Source: Paramacrobiotus richtersi
Taxonomy: Eukaryota; Tardigrada; Eutardigrada; Parachela; Macrobiotidae
Assembly (NCBI GenBank): GCA_034698045.1
Contig: JAQGAU010000149.1
Coordinates: 1-37,864, forward strand
Reading direction: 5' to 3'
Length of the DNA stretch: 37,864 nt
Positions within the stretch are counted from its first letter, which is position 1. The number at the start of each line of letters is the position of its first letter. Positions 1 through 12,103 of this stretch are shown one piece after another. The notes under the pieces were generated by a model. It searched no databases and was not told the origin of the DNA. It was given only the letters and a program-made list of their open reading frames with translations. The translations under genes and the position numbers were made by a program.

Positions 1-45
1 GTGTCCACAGCTGTACCAATCGGCAGCTCCTTTACGCAGTGCTAG
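1..45 (+). CDS. 3' terminal exon of cathepsin B-like peptidase, array copy 1 (partial)
   Basis: The first 45 bases encode a 14-residue tail ending FTQC and a TAG stop. This matches the last exon of copy 2 (5107-5151) at all but one residue, and that of copy 3 (12059-12103) in its Ser-Ser-Phe-Thr-Gln-Cys ending. The last exon is 45 nt with phase 0 in both intact copies, so the window starts at or next to this exon's first base. The rest of the gene lies to the left. The following roughly 800 bp also resemble the 3' flank of copy 2, which supports a duplicated unit larger than the coding region. Confidence 0.8.
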   Translation: MSTAVPIGSSFTQC

Positions 46-2010
46 ACACTGTCCGCACGAAACGTTGCACCACACGACTGTCCGCTTAGGAGAATCCGCA
101 CAACATACAACGGTTCTAAAACCTAACTTGGTGCGGCTTTGTCATCCTGTTATTGTGCCTTCTAAAAATGTTTGCAACGACATAACGGCGCTTTATCGCA
201 CGTAAAAGGTTCCCAGTTTTAAAACCGAATCTACGTATATACGGTGCTTCGTGCCTAAAAAACATAAAGAGCTATGTGCGAACTACCAGTCCATGATTTA
301 TTTGTTAGTACAGTAGATAAACAGTAATATTCACAAACTGCCATCAGATCAACTAAATAATTCGCTCCATTCAGCACGGCATGTGACTGTGCTCAAAACA
401 AGCTGATTGTTACCCTGCAATTTCGAAACGTAGACGCTGAAACAAAAAATATATCGATCGGAGTAGCCCGTTTTCAAAACCAAATTCCTGCCGATCTCAT
501 CAAACAACCAGATAGCCGCTTCATACAGAGTTCGAAACGATTCGCTGCCAAGCGGACAAATTAACTTATGACGCTCAACAATCGCTCTGTACCTTTCTCT
601 TGTCCACAAGCACTTGTTTTGTAGCCGGATCTGCGCAAATTAAAGCAATCATTCCATTGAATAATACGCATCGGCATAAGTCGACCGTAATTCCATAAAG
701 TTAACATCAAAATGTTCTCCACAAGCCGTAACAGAAGCAAGCTGTAACAAAAGCCGAATGATCTTGCAGTTCGTTGCGCGAATCTGTATGTTGCGCATTT
801 TATGGTGGAACAGGGCTCTCGTGTCGGCTGTCTGTTTTAGTACTTGGTTACTCACCGGTTTTTCTAATGACGGGATTATGTGATAACGCTTTGGTTTTTT
901 CAGACAGTTTTACATAGTGTGACACCTCTGCATATTTACGATCCAATGGTGGCAGAAAAAGATCGCCGTGTCTTGAGAAGATCGAAGCGTCCTTTAGTGT
1001 GTGAGCAGGAAATGCGATTTACTGGAGGGTTCTTAAAGCAAGCAACTTTTCTTTTGAAACCGGAGCATAATTATTATTTACTATATCTCCTTCTCGGGCT
1101 TCTGATAACAGGCTAAGCCATAAAAATTTGATTATCTGCGGAGCGATGCAGCTTATTTGTCCGGAGCGAAGCGACGGGCAAATTCTTATGCGCTGAACGT
1201 TTTAAAAAAGGTCTGCCCCGAAACGCGACACGAAACATCCGACAGGCCATAGACATTGCCCGCCTAGGTGCCGATTACCATTTCGAGCTCCAGGCACATT
1301 ATCGATAGCATCGATCACTAGTATTATTTGTTGGAAACTAGATTGTTCAAACGACGATTCGTTACTAAATGCGAACCAGGAAATTCAGTGCACATGCTGG
1401 AAGTCGCACTGTGTTGGTAAACTTCAGTAACATCTGAGGGTGATATCGTACATTCATTCGGAAGTCTACTCAGTAAAAATTAACCATTTCATCATACGAA
1501 GCCGCACGTTATTCAGTACTCCGACCGACATAAAACCGGGAAAAAAGTAAAACCGGCTGCTAAAAACAAAAACCGAAAAGAAAGATCTTTCTTTACAACA
1601 GTTTGGCGATACTTCTTGCATGATTTTGCGTAGCCAAATTTGCAGTCAACGGCCCAATGAATTCCGAAATTTATCGTTTTGCAAATGGAGGTTACTTGGC
1701 CATTAAATCTTGAACTACATCCAGCTCATCATAACGAATTTAAATTCATTGATCCAGAAACAATGTAACTGCATTTATACCGTTCTAAATAAAAGGTTGC
1801 CAAAAGTCGTTTTGATAACGCAAACTGGCACTGTAGTCTGTAGGCTGCACTGTACGAAAATCGATGACCAAAAGCAACGAAAAGCTTTACTTTTTCCGTG
1901 AAGGCGGTCAGGTTTAACGATCCATAAATCTACCGGTCCTCTTCAAAACCACTATTTAAAACATTGCCAAGCCCTAGGCTTAATGCATTTTAGATTCTTT
2001 ACTTCTCAAA
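46..2010. other. Intergenic region between array copies 1 and 2
   Basis: I see no supportable gene here. About 46-860 is the 3' flank of copy 1 and recurs, diverged, after copy 2 (5152-5900) and again at 6440-7170. A recognisable block is at about 661-805 (CGCATCGGCATAAGTCGACC, then a CTCCACAAG segment). Short open frames here, such as 349-609 on the - strand, have no family resemblance. 1116-2010 is unremarkable and should contain the copy 2 promoter; I cannot place a core promoter. Confidence 0.5.
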
Positions 2011-5000
2011 ATGATTCGCGTACTGTGTCTAGTCGCCCTGATGGCGGTCGTGCTGTGCGTCACCATCAGTGAAAGGTTAGTCGATTCTTGACTGTGATCT
2101 TTTGGTATGATGTTCTGTAAAACGCTTGAGTTACTGACCGTTTGCTTGGCTTTTTCAGCGATGCAGCGAAATCACATAACCAGGCGGCCGCTGCCGTTGG
2201 CGATAACAAAGCAAAACACCAGTCCGATAAACCGCGCAAGAAGGGCGGTTCGGTCCCGTTGAGTAAGGAGGAGAAGAAGAAACACCCCAAATTCAAGCAA
2301 CCATCCCGCAGTAAAATGCGAACCGGTACTGTCATCCCCAAGTGTTTTGATGCCAGAGAGCAGTGGCCGAATTGTCAAAGCATCAAGAAGATTCGGGATC
2401 AGGGCGAGTGCGGCACTTGCTGGGTACGCGTAATCCATAACGGTATGTATTTGTACTAAACTTGATAATGCGTATATGTTGTTTTGCTCTAGGCTGTGTC
2501 AGCTGCCAGTGTTATTTCCGACCGAATCTGTATTGCATCGGGTCAAGTTGACCAGACTTATGTGTCCGCACTACAGTTGGCTTCGTGCTACAACGCAACC
2601 AAAACCGGTCTGGAAAAGTACGTCCGATAAGATCCTGCGGCGAGTATGAAACTGTGAATGAAAATGATTTGACGAAAAAAATATATCCGCTAAAAAGCGT
2701 TGTTGGCAAATCAAGTCATCGATCGCCCCAGTAAGGTCCTCAATTAAGACGGACTGTCTGAAGGCCCACAGATCTGAAAGTTTGGTCATCCAGAAATTGA
2801 GAATCAACCTGACATGTGGACCACATACAGATAATGGGGTGCACATTCGTTTTTATTTCAGATAATTTCTATTAAATAATATCATAACAAATAGGAAAAT
2901 AACGCTCAGGGTATGTGCGTGGAAAATAGCGAAGACATGCTGCTTTCTGTAACTGTGTTCTGTGTTAACTCGATCCAGTTCTATTGGTACGGGCATGCAC
3001 CGTATACGCTGCTAGTCGATTGAATAGGACAGTTAAGATCAACCATGACTACGGCTAATATTGTTTGTAATACTTCTTACTTTTTCATTCGACTGTGTGA
3101 ACGATACTTGTGACATATTCTAGCTGCAACGATGGAGGAAACACTGCCCCCGCTTATAAAAATGCAGCCTTGTTGGGTTATATCACCGGCGGGGATTTTT
3201 CGAACGTGGTTGGCTGTGAGCCATATCCGTTGATTACGCAGCCTACTCCACTTACCTGCCCAGCTTCCTGCACGAATCCCAATTATGTACCGCAGAACCC
3301 ATCGGCTGATATTCGCTTTGGTATTGTAGCTCACGTAGCAAACAAATTATGGACTTGATCTCTGCATGTGGACAAAAGTCAGCATATTTTCAGTTTGTCC
3401 ATAATATATCGTAGATGATGCCTACTGGACACACTTCATCGATGACAAAAACGATCTGACAGCCCTAGCAGCAAGCGTGGCCGATATGCAGATCGAAATC
3501 ATGACCAATGGCCCGATTACCGCGGACATCGATGCATGGTCCGATTTGCAAGACTGGACGGCTGCACAAGGTATAGATAGATGTTGAAAAAACGATAAGC
3601 AGCGTACTTTATCAATTTTTCTAGCGCGCCACTTATTTAACAATCCCAATTTCTGTTCAATTTTTTTTTTATTTTTTGGAGAAAATATATCACAGTTAAT
3701 GACCATGTAATATTCTTTCTGTGACGTTTACAAAGATGATACCGCGAAAAATTCTCCACCGCTTCTCATCGGCAGAATATTCCACAACTTTGTTTTCTTG
3801 CTTTCCGCACTTCTTTTAATTAAGGTTTCTTGTTTCTTTTCACTCCTGAATAACATCGCACAAGATCATGCAGGAGCTGCTTACTACTCTACTAATCTGA
3901 CAACAAATTACTAAAGTGTATTTAAAATGCCATTTGATACTATTTTATTTAAAATGCTGTGTAAAATGTGATTTCTAGCCTGCAGGTTTACGATCATCGA
4001 TCATTTCAGGGGCCTACCGCGGACCCGCAGCGAACGCAGTAAACAAGACTGGTCACGCAGTCCGCGTTATCGGCTGGTGTGAGGACCAGAACGCCGTTCC
4101 ATACTGGATGATTTCCAACTCATGGGGCACTGATGTGGGCGTGGAGGGCATCTTCTGGGTGGAACGCGGAAGAAACGTTATCGGCGTCGAAGAAGCGTTC
4201 ACTGGACCAATTATCCGGGTGACTCAAACGTGTCCGGCATCTGCTTGTCTGACGGGTGTCGATCAGGTCATTCGACTAGACATAAACAATATGAGTTCAC
4301 CTGTCTACGCCTTCCAAGGTACAGTACTGGCTTAACACCGATACAAAAATGTGTTTCCACAGAACGTGAATATCAAAAGCATGTACTGTACGTGCTTTCA
4401 GGCAACTGCACAGTGCGAGTTACGGTGGATGCCACCACCGGGCAAATGACACCGGTGGGAAAACCGGTACCCATTAGTAAGGTGTTCCTCAACGCTCCAC
4501 CCGGACCAATTGTTGGATATCAATATGAAGACAACACCAATTTTTGGCTCCAGAACGTATGTGCCATTCAGTCCTTGTCAAGTCGAAAGCTAATCCATAA
4601 TAACTAAAGTTCGTTTGTCTAACAGCCTACTTCTTCCGGTTCCTGCGCCGTTATCAGTGGTTCGGCCAAATACGGATGCGACCTTGGCGATAAACGTGGG
4701 GGAGCTACTCCCCGAACGTTGCTGAATGGGGTCATATACAGTTATGGTAAATCCACTGTCTTTCCATTTTTTTTATCACAAAAGTGTCTTCATATTTTAC
4801 TCTACCGTACGTATTTTTTCAAAAAATCTGATTTTGGGATACTGTGTCCTACTGCACCTTTGCCGCAGATAGGGCTGACCCCACGTACTGGTACACCGGA
4901 GACGACGGAGCATATATCGGTGAAGCCATCACCTCCAAGTATAGCCAAGTGAATGCTTTATTGGGTCTGAGTAGCGGCAAGATTCTCATATGCGGCCTGA

Positions 5001-5151
5001 GCACTGCCCGTAGCCCGGTGTGCGGCACCATCGATGTCACTGGACAAGTGGTAAAGCTGACCATTGTAGAAAAGCGATTGGTTTACAGCTTGATATTTTT
5101 TTGCAGGTGTCCACACCTGTACCAATTGGCAGCTCCTTTACGCAGTGCTAG
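2011..5151 (+). CDS. Secreted cathepsin B-like cysteine peptidase with novel C-terminal domain, array copy 2
   Basis: Ten exons: 2011-2075, 2159-2423, 2493-2617, 3124-3320, 3415-3570, 4010-4318, 4402-4556, 4626-4746, 4869-5050, 5107-5151. All junctions are GT-AG with matching phase and give 539 aa. Residues 1-20 form a hydrophobic signal peptide ([20 protein letters not shown]). A short Lys-rich propeptide follows, then the mature start [10 protein letters not shown]. This is papain family C1A, closest to cathepsin [10 protein letters not shown] holds the catalytic Cys109 and the oxyanion-hole Gln, GHAVRVIGW holds His285 and ISNSWGTD holds Asn306. The His-His pair of the cathepsin B occluding loop is absent, so endopeptidase activity is more likely than dipeptidyl carboxypeptidase activity (inference). 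About residue 340 onward is a roughly 200-residue extension with eight cysteines, the last being the C-terminal residue; I do not recognise it. Probable role: secreted or lysosomal proteolysis. Confidence 0.88.
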
Positions 5152-8100
5152 ACATTGTCGCTTGCCAGCAAACAAATGTCCGTTAGAAAAACCGCACAAA
5201 GGATGCTTAAACAACTGTTCTGCAATCTAAGTGGAGATGCTTTGTCAACCTGTTATTACGCCGTCTAAAAATGTTTGCATTAACGTATCAGCGGGTTTAT
5301 CGAAAGTAAAAGATTTCCAGTTTTGAACCGAATCGACGGTGCTTCGTACTTAAAAAACATAAAAAACTGCGTGCAAACTATTTTTCCATCCAAACTTAAA
5401 CTTATAGGCGTCGATACTGCGTGGCGACATTATTACCATTGACCAACGCATGCCCACCGGAAGGGCAACGTATCCTGAGATTACAGGAATTTTTCGTCTT
5501 GCAGCAATTTCCCAGTTCTCGAAATACTACGTGCATATCTCTCGTTAATTTACATTTTTGGCCAGTATATTGAATATCGACTCTGAATAATAAGAATAAT
5601 AAGAATAATCAGAATATCGACTCTGAGAACTCGGTGTAAAAGGCGTTGCGAAATGTGTGCTCGGTGTCTTATGTACAATGCCCATTTCGTCTGCGCACAT
5701 ACTGTATGTACCAACACGGTGATTTCTGATACATATATAGATATATATAACGTAGGCAATAATAAGTGTTACCCTGCCCATAACGTTATCATCAAGGTGT
5801 TCTCCACAAGAAGCAAGTCGTAGCAAAAACAGAACATTTTTGCACTTCGTCGCGCGACTGTTGTACGTTGCGCGTACCATGTTACGTTTCCTTATATCGA
5901 CTACCGTACCCAATCACGTAATGTAGTCCAGGGATAGAATGCGCTTTGTCAGTGATATTTCTCAATCCGTGGGAAATATCCGGGATACTATGAGCAAGGT
6001 TGAACGAGCAGGAGTTCCTAATAATTCCTGCGGGCTCCTTTTGTTGTAAGAAAATAAGGGGCTTCCATTAGGAACAGAGCATGCCCTGTATAAAGTAAAA
6101 GAATATATGTTCCAAATTGATTGTCGAAAACCACAAGGACTATAGTTCAGACTTCAGACCGTCAGAGTAACACAGCGCCCAGTCCGGTGCGAACTCACAG
6201 TACTTCGGCAAATGTCTTTGAGCTGCGAAGTCCAGACACAGCTAATTAAACGACTTTTAGGATTAATCGACCGACCGTTATGACACCAGTTCGTACGAGC
6301 ATAATATAACAAAACAAGCATCCGCCACGAGTAGTAGCAAAGAACGACAGTAATTTGATTGTGTGTGTAATCTAAAAATAGTTTTACGTAGAATTAGCTA
6401 TGCTTTACACAATAGGCTAGATACCTTATTCTGAATTGCAGCTAGTAACTCCCCCTTAAAAACCATAGAGAATTACGTGCAAACTACCAGTCCATCCCAA
6501 ATGCAAATTAAGCGTAGACACATAGGCGTTGGTACTGCATAAGCAGCATGGCACGCGTAGCGACATAATTATGACCAATGAATGGCCGCCGAATTGGCAG
6601 CAAATCCCGAGGAAGCTTTTGAATCGTACAGTGACTTGCCGTTCTCAAAATACTACGTGTATAGCTTACTTTCATTTTAATTTCTGGACCAGCTTATTGC
6701 ATGTCTACTCTAAGAAATCAATGCAAAGACAGCGTGAGCCGAGCACCACGTCCTCGACGACGTATTTCAGATATGTATGTATATGTAATGCTGCAACGTA
6801 CTGTTGCGTGGAGGCACTGGAGGGTTCGACAACATTTGCTCGTCAACATGAAACTGCAGCACAATGATTTTATTTCACTTAAATCCCTACTCAAACGGCT
6901 AAACTACTGTATACAACCGTGTAGTAGCTGAACAAAGCACAAAGAACTATAAATCCATGATATTTCATTCCCAAAATGCCGAATACTGCACATTGGTGAA
7001 CCGATTTCTTCTGCACACATATATCCTGACAAGGATGACCCCAAAGATATAAGCAATTAGCAACGTTGAGCATAGTAGGCCTTTCAGTGAATGATCCGCA
7101 TCGGTATAAGTCGACCATAAAGTCAGCATCAGGATGTTTTCCACAAGAAGCAGACCGTCGTTTTACAACTCTGCAGAGTTGTAAAACGACCAGTCAGGTT
7201 AATGATCTTGTTAGTAAATCGACGGTATTTTGTTTCGGTTCGCTGGTTTCTCCGCAGTTTAAGTCGAAGCAAGCGGAAACCCTATGCTATAGATAGAATT
7301 GAGAATAAGATGGACAGGATACGAGCGGCGTGTGGTGTTACGAAAATGTGACGTTGCAGCTGCTGCTTTGATAGTATATAGGTTTGTAAGGTCATCCGTG
7401 GTAGCGCTTCCATGAACGATTTAACAAAACATAAACGGTCGGCAACCGTTTTACGACGTTTCCAGAAAAAATAGAGATATCGTTCATCTGGAGAAGAGGG
7501 TGGTCTGGAACCACATGCAGATGTGTGGCTACTGCTGTAGCGTAGGTATGCCCAGTACCTACAATACACATACAAAGAGGAACAAAGCCAAGTGTGCTCA
7601 ATGTGTACTGTACAATCCATTTTACCTTCATATTAATTTACAATTAACTGTTTCTGCATATTCAACCCACACGCCGGTATCAAAGCGGAACATTCTGTCT
7701 CACCTGAATACCGGACCCATTTGCAACACATGCACGATAATCAGCCAAGCCGGTGTTTGCTTAAACAGAGCACGAAAGGAAACTGTAAAGCGCGCATTAC
7801 GACACTGACAAACATTTGCTGTTAAATAGATGACGTACAGACGTTTGCAACCGTGGTGAAAAATGGAAGATTGTTTCTGAATGGAATTAAACTTCGAACG
7901 GCAATAATGAACTGCGGAATCAAGATAAATCTTGTTGTCAGTCCGCTCCACGCGAAATAACCATCCATAAGGTAACTGACAGCAAGGCACCTATTGCAAA
8001 AACCTGCCGAGCCTTTTTACAAAAAATCGTGGTTTGGGCATGTACCAGTCGCTTGCAACGTCACACACATATACTATTATCCGCAGAACGGTTAAACCTT

Positions 8101-9559
8101 TCCGCCAGCGGGATAGCTTCGCTTGAATTGTCCGTCGATTTTGATTCTCAACAGGAACAGCGCAATCTGGAAATTAATGCTAGTACATGTAAATTCCAGT
8201 TATTATTCAGCTAGAAAGCAGCAGCTGCACTTGCCAGACTCGTTCTGATCGGTAACCGGTTCAAGGTTAGACTCGTCCCGAATGATTACCCACACGGTCT
8301 TTTTTTCGCTGGCTAATGGAAAATTTACATTCAAATAGTCTGCAGGATCTGATCGCCTCCTGATAGTGGAATAAGTCGATGGCTTGCAGTTTCGGTTGTA
8401 AAATCCATTACCGCAGTCAGCTGGTTCGCTTCTGGCTCGCTTAGTCATTCGGAGATTTTCGCTATCCAGACAGCTCGAAGGTATACCGCGTTTTCTCTAC
8501 GTAAAATAAAGAAGAACAATTGCTTGCTCTACAATACGTAGTGGCACGCGCAAACACAGAAATATACAACCAAACGGCACCATGCTACAAACCGCGGAAG
8601 AGCGTAGCATCTGCATGCATAATATGCGGTTACAAGTAGCCTGAACCTGCTCAGTAAAGAATGCTATAGTACGTCGAAAAGTACGTAGTGTACTTGCTGC
8701 GAAGACCGGACACAGAGTTTTAAAAACGGCTTCTAGGGTAGCGCTCGACTGTTATTGACTGGCGTGCCATACTAGCTAAATAAACAGTGGCATGAGAAGT
8801 TCCAAAGCACAGGATAAAATTAATGTGGTCGAAGACCAGCGTTCTGTGAACAGTTTACTACAGTTCATGTTTATTTCCAATGAAGCCGAATTGTGCCGCC
8901 GTTTGTTTTCACAGTTCCACGGGCAAACCACATTTGTATATTTTTTGTTTTTCTCCATCAGTTACGAGATATGTTAGTATCAATACCAAAGCAAACTTCA
9001 AAGATGATTCGGCCGCCTATGATTCGGCCGCCACGAGTTTAGAATGCATTGACTTTAGGTATACTACCAACCAGGTGTATAAATGGGCCTAGTCGCTGCA
9101 TCCGTCCAAACCAGTCCTCGCAGACATTTTCACCGGTCAGAACACAGGAGGATACCGATGTCTCCATAAATTATAACATAATTACAACAGCTGGTAGGTT
9201 CACGCGACACGAACAATAATCTGGAGTAATGGACATTTTATATCCACAGTTCAGGGAAGTGACAGCAACCTCTGAGCTGGTGTCGTCAAAATTATGTTAA
9301 CAGCTTTATGTACGGAATGCAGTTCAAGCGCTCCGCGGGTTCAGACCGATGACACATGGCGCGCAAACGTCAAAGCAGTAAACCTTATCTTCTTAAGGGT
9401 TCTAAATTCACTTTATTCCGAAGCTAGTGATCGTTAGAACGCAGACGCAGTAGCGGCAATATATGCTTATGGCAATAGCGTACATACAATGGTTAAATAA
9501 AGATGCTCGATGCAGTCGCCTTGTGCGGTCGTAATACCGGAAAGTCCGTGATTACTCAA
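5152..9559. other. Intergenic region between copies 2 and 3, with duplicated flank fragments
   Basis: No intact gene found. 5152-5900 matches the flank of copy 1. About 6440-7170 is another diverged copy of the same flank; shared stretches include the ATAGGCGT block (5405 and 6520), the AATACTACGTG block (5522 and 6650) and the block near 7085. About 7400-7510 matches 12320-12435 downstream of copy 3. Short AAT/AAG and TATA microsatellite tracts lie at 5588-5615 and 5735-5750. A 15-bp motif with ATTCGGCCGCC is tandemly doubled near 9004-9032. The rest shows no codon structure I can support. Confidence 0.55.
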
Positions 9560-12103
9560 ATGCCTTGTCTGCTCTACTTGACTGTTCTCGCCGCGGGACT
9601 GCTCTGCATTGCACATAGGTCGGCAGGCCTTGCCAAGATCATTTCGAACAGCACTTTCACTGATTTTTTAATTTTTAGTGACACTCTTCCGTCGGCATCA
9701 ACCGACCCATACCTGAAGAGCCAAAAGCATCGACCTCATCAGCGCATGAGAGGCGGTGAAATCCCTGCAACGGAGGAGGAAAAGAAGAGACACCCAAAGT
9801 ACAAGGGGCCTTCCCGTGGGAAGACTCGACGCGCTATCCTTATTCCCAAATGCTTTGATGCCCGCGAGCAGTGGCCGAACTGTGACAGCATCAAGCATAT
9901 CCGTCAGCAAGCCGGATGCAATACGTGCTATGTGAGTCAAAAACTCCCGCTGCCGTAAAATCGTAACATGAATAAAACGTAGAGCACCTGGCTAGAAACA
10001 AACATTTTGGATATTACTGCAAGTAACGCTGTTTGTTCTGGAAATTTATTTTCAGTTTCTAGTAGAACTAAAGGCCTTGACTATAAATCAGTGGGCAGTA
10101 CTGTACACATATTCAGCAAACCATTGTTTTCTGCCCACGACGATGCGCGTTTTAGGCCGTAGTACCCGCCAGTGTCATCTCCGACCGGCTCTGCGTAGCG
10201 TCCGGTCAAATAGACCAGACATTGGTGTCGGCTGTTCATCTAGTTGGCTGCTACAGTGAAAGAAGTGACAAAGACAAGTAAAAAGTGTCCAGCAGACTTT
10301 TCGTATGCACTGAAGTGAGACAGAGAGCTCTGTTTGTGTCATAGTTGCGATCTACCCGGATGCACTCCATGCACGTACGAGAATGCCGCTCTGAAAGGTT
10401 ACATCACCGGTGGTGACTACATGAAGCCAGTCGGTTGTGCGCCGTACCCGGAGGATCCAGTTTCACTTAGCTGCCCAGATAGGTGCCCGAATACTGGCTA
10501 CTCGCCCCCCATTGCTGCGGCCGATATTCGTCTTGGTAAGAAATCTTCGTTAACTTTTTTCCTCGAGCAAATTATTTCCGCCTGTTTTTACTTATACGTA
10601 TTCTGCTTCGTCTTTACCTCAGATGATTCGTACTGGACGCGTTATCTGACCAATCCAAATGATCAAGACGAGATTACACAAGCCATGAAAGAGATGCAAA
10701 GCGAAATCATGGCTAACGGCCCTATAAGCGCTAGTATCAAACTGTATGATGATTTGGAAGACTGGACGCCGGAGCAAGGTACACCAAAGCTTTCTCAACG
10801 CTCACTTCAATAATCATTCACAATTTCAAAGAACAACCATAACACGAATCATTCCATTCTGCCAGGCGCTTATCGACCTGGTGCTTTTGCAACCGCGGAG
10901 GGCAATCACGCAGTACGAATCATTGGCTGGTGCGAGGACTCAAACGGCGTCCCATACTGGACCATTGCAAATTCATGGGGAACTAAGCTTGGTGATCAGG
11001 GAATTTATTGGATCGAACGGGGAAGCAACGTTGCCAACGTCGAAAACGCTTTCCATGGACCGATTATTCGTATAGCACAGACCTGTCCCAAGTCTTTCTG
11101 CAGTGTCGGCTTTGATCAGCTGGTGCGACTGGATAGCGGGAACATGAGTTCAGCAGTTTATGCTTTTCAAGGTATACTGTCACTTTGGTGCATTGTAGCT
11201 ATGTGACTTGTTCCGGAGTATGCTGCTTTACGAAGCCACTCTTAAGGCGTAACTGTAAACACTCTATACGGGTTTCAGACGCACTGGATTTTTGTGTAGT
11301 TGTACTGTTTGGTTAGCTATAGTGACATTCTAAACGTTTTAACCAGTTCGTACTACGACCTCAAATTTTAATCTTGTTTAAAAGGTAACTGCACAGTTCA
11401 AGTCAACGTTGATTCCACCGGGCGATTGACTCCGGTCGGCAAACCAGTTCCCACTGCTGCGGTATTCCTTAACGCGCCATCTGGACCTATTGTGGGGTGG
11501 GATGCAACAAAAAGCAGAGTTTGGCTACAGAATGTAAGCAGTCCCGCTGTTTCCATGAACAGTATGTAGAGCCTTTCCGTCTGATACTCTAATTCATAGC
11601 CACAAAAGTTTATTTGACAGTCAACTGCATCCGGTTCCTGCTCTCTGACTAACAGCTCTAGCAAGTACAGCTGTGCTCTCTACAATAAGTACGGCGGGGT
11701 CCTGAAGCGGACGTTCTTAAACGGAGTAAATTATCAATATGGTATCTGTTAATTAATTTAACGCGATTTTTTCTACGTGATTACAATTTGTGTGTTGGTG
11801 ACCTATTCAGATCCGCAGTATCCCGCTTCGTGGTGGATCGATAACAGTGCGACATCGATTCAGACAGCCATTACGTCCAAATATACGCAAGTCAACACGT
11901 TGCTCGGTCTAAAAAACGGAAAGATTCTTATCTGCGGCACCAGAGTGGCAGGCGGTCAGGCATGTGGGACAACTGATACGAGCGGCAAAATCGTAAGAAA
12001 AAACGTTAGCTTATACAATGAACATTCTCTTTTTCCTGATAATCACCTTTTCTTGCAGTTATCTGATCCTGTTCCAGTCAGTAGCTCGTTCACGCAGTGC
12101 TGA
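9560..12103 (+). CDS. Secreted cathepsin B-like cysteine peptidase with novel C-terminal domain, array copy 3
   Basis: Ten exons: 9560-9618, 9679-9931, 10156-10277, 10345-10535, 10623-10778, 10866-11171, 11385-11533, 11621-11741, 11811-11992, 12059-12103; 527 aa, same phases as copy 2. The start at 9560 gives the signal peptide MPCLLYLTVLAAGLLCIA and the same sequence context as copy 2. An upstream in-frame ATG at 9503 would add 19 residues and bury the signal. The catalytic triad is Cys103 in GCNTCY, His275 in NHAVRIIGW and Asn296 in IANSWGTK. Unusual changes: the near-invariant Trp after the active Cys is Tyr, and the Gly-Cys-Gly spacing residues are altered, so activity or specificity may differ. 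The eight C-terminal cysteines of copy 2 are all kept. Intron 1 is 60 nt, in frame and stop-free, so an unspliced form would still be translated. A likely poly(A) signal is at 12227. Confidence 0.86.

Noticed and set aside
2142-2459. Reading copy 2 as a single-exon 105-aa protein
   Set aside because: The frame runs into intron 2 after the Cys-Trp of the active site. The spliced model has matching phases and a paralogue with the same structure.
7282-7620. 112-codon minus-strand frame
   Set aside because: Overlaps the duplicated 3'-flank material and shows no domain or splice partner.
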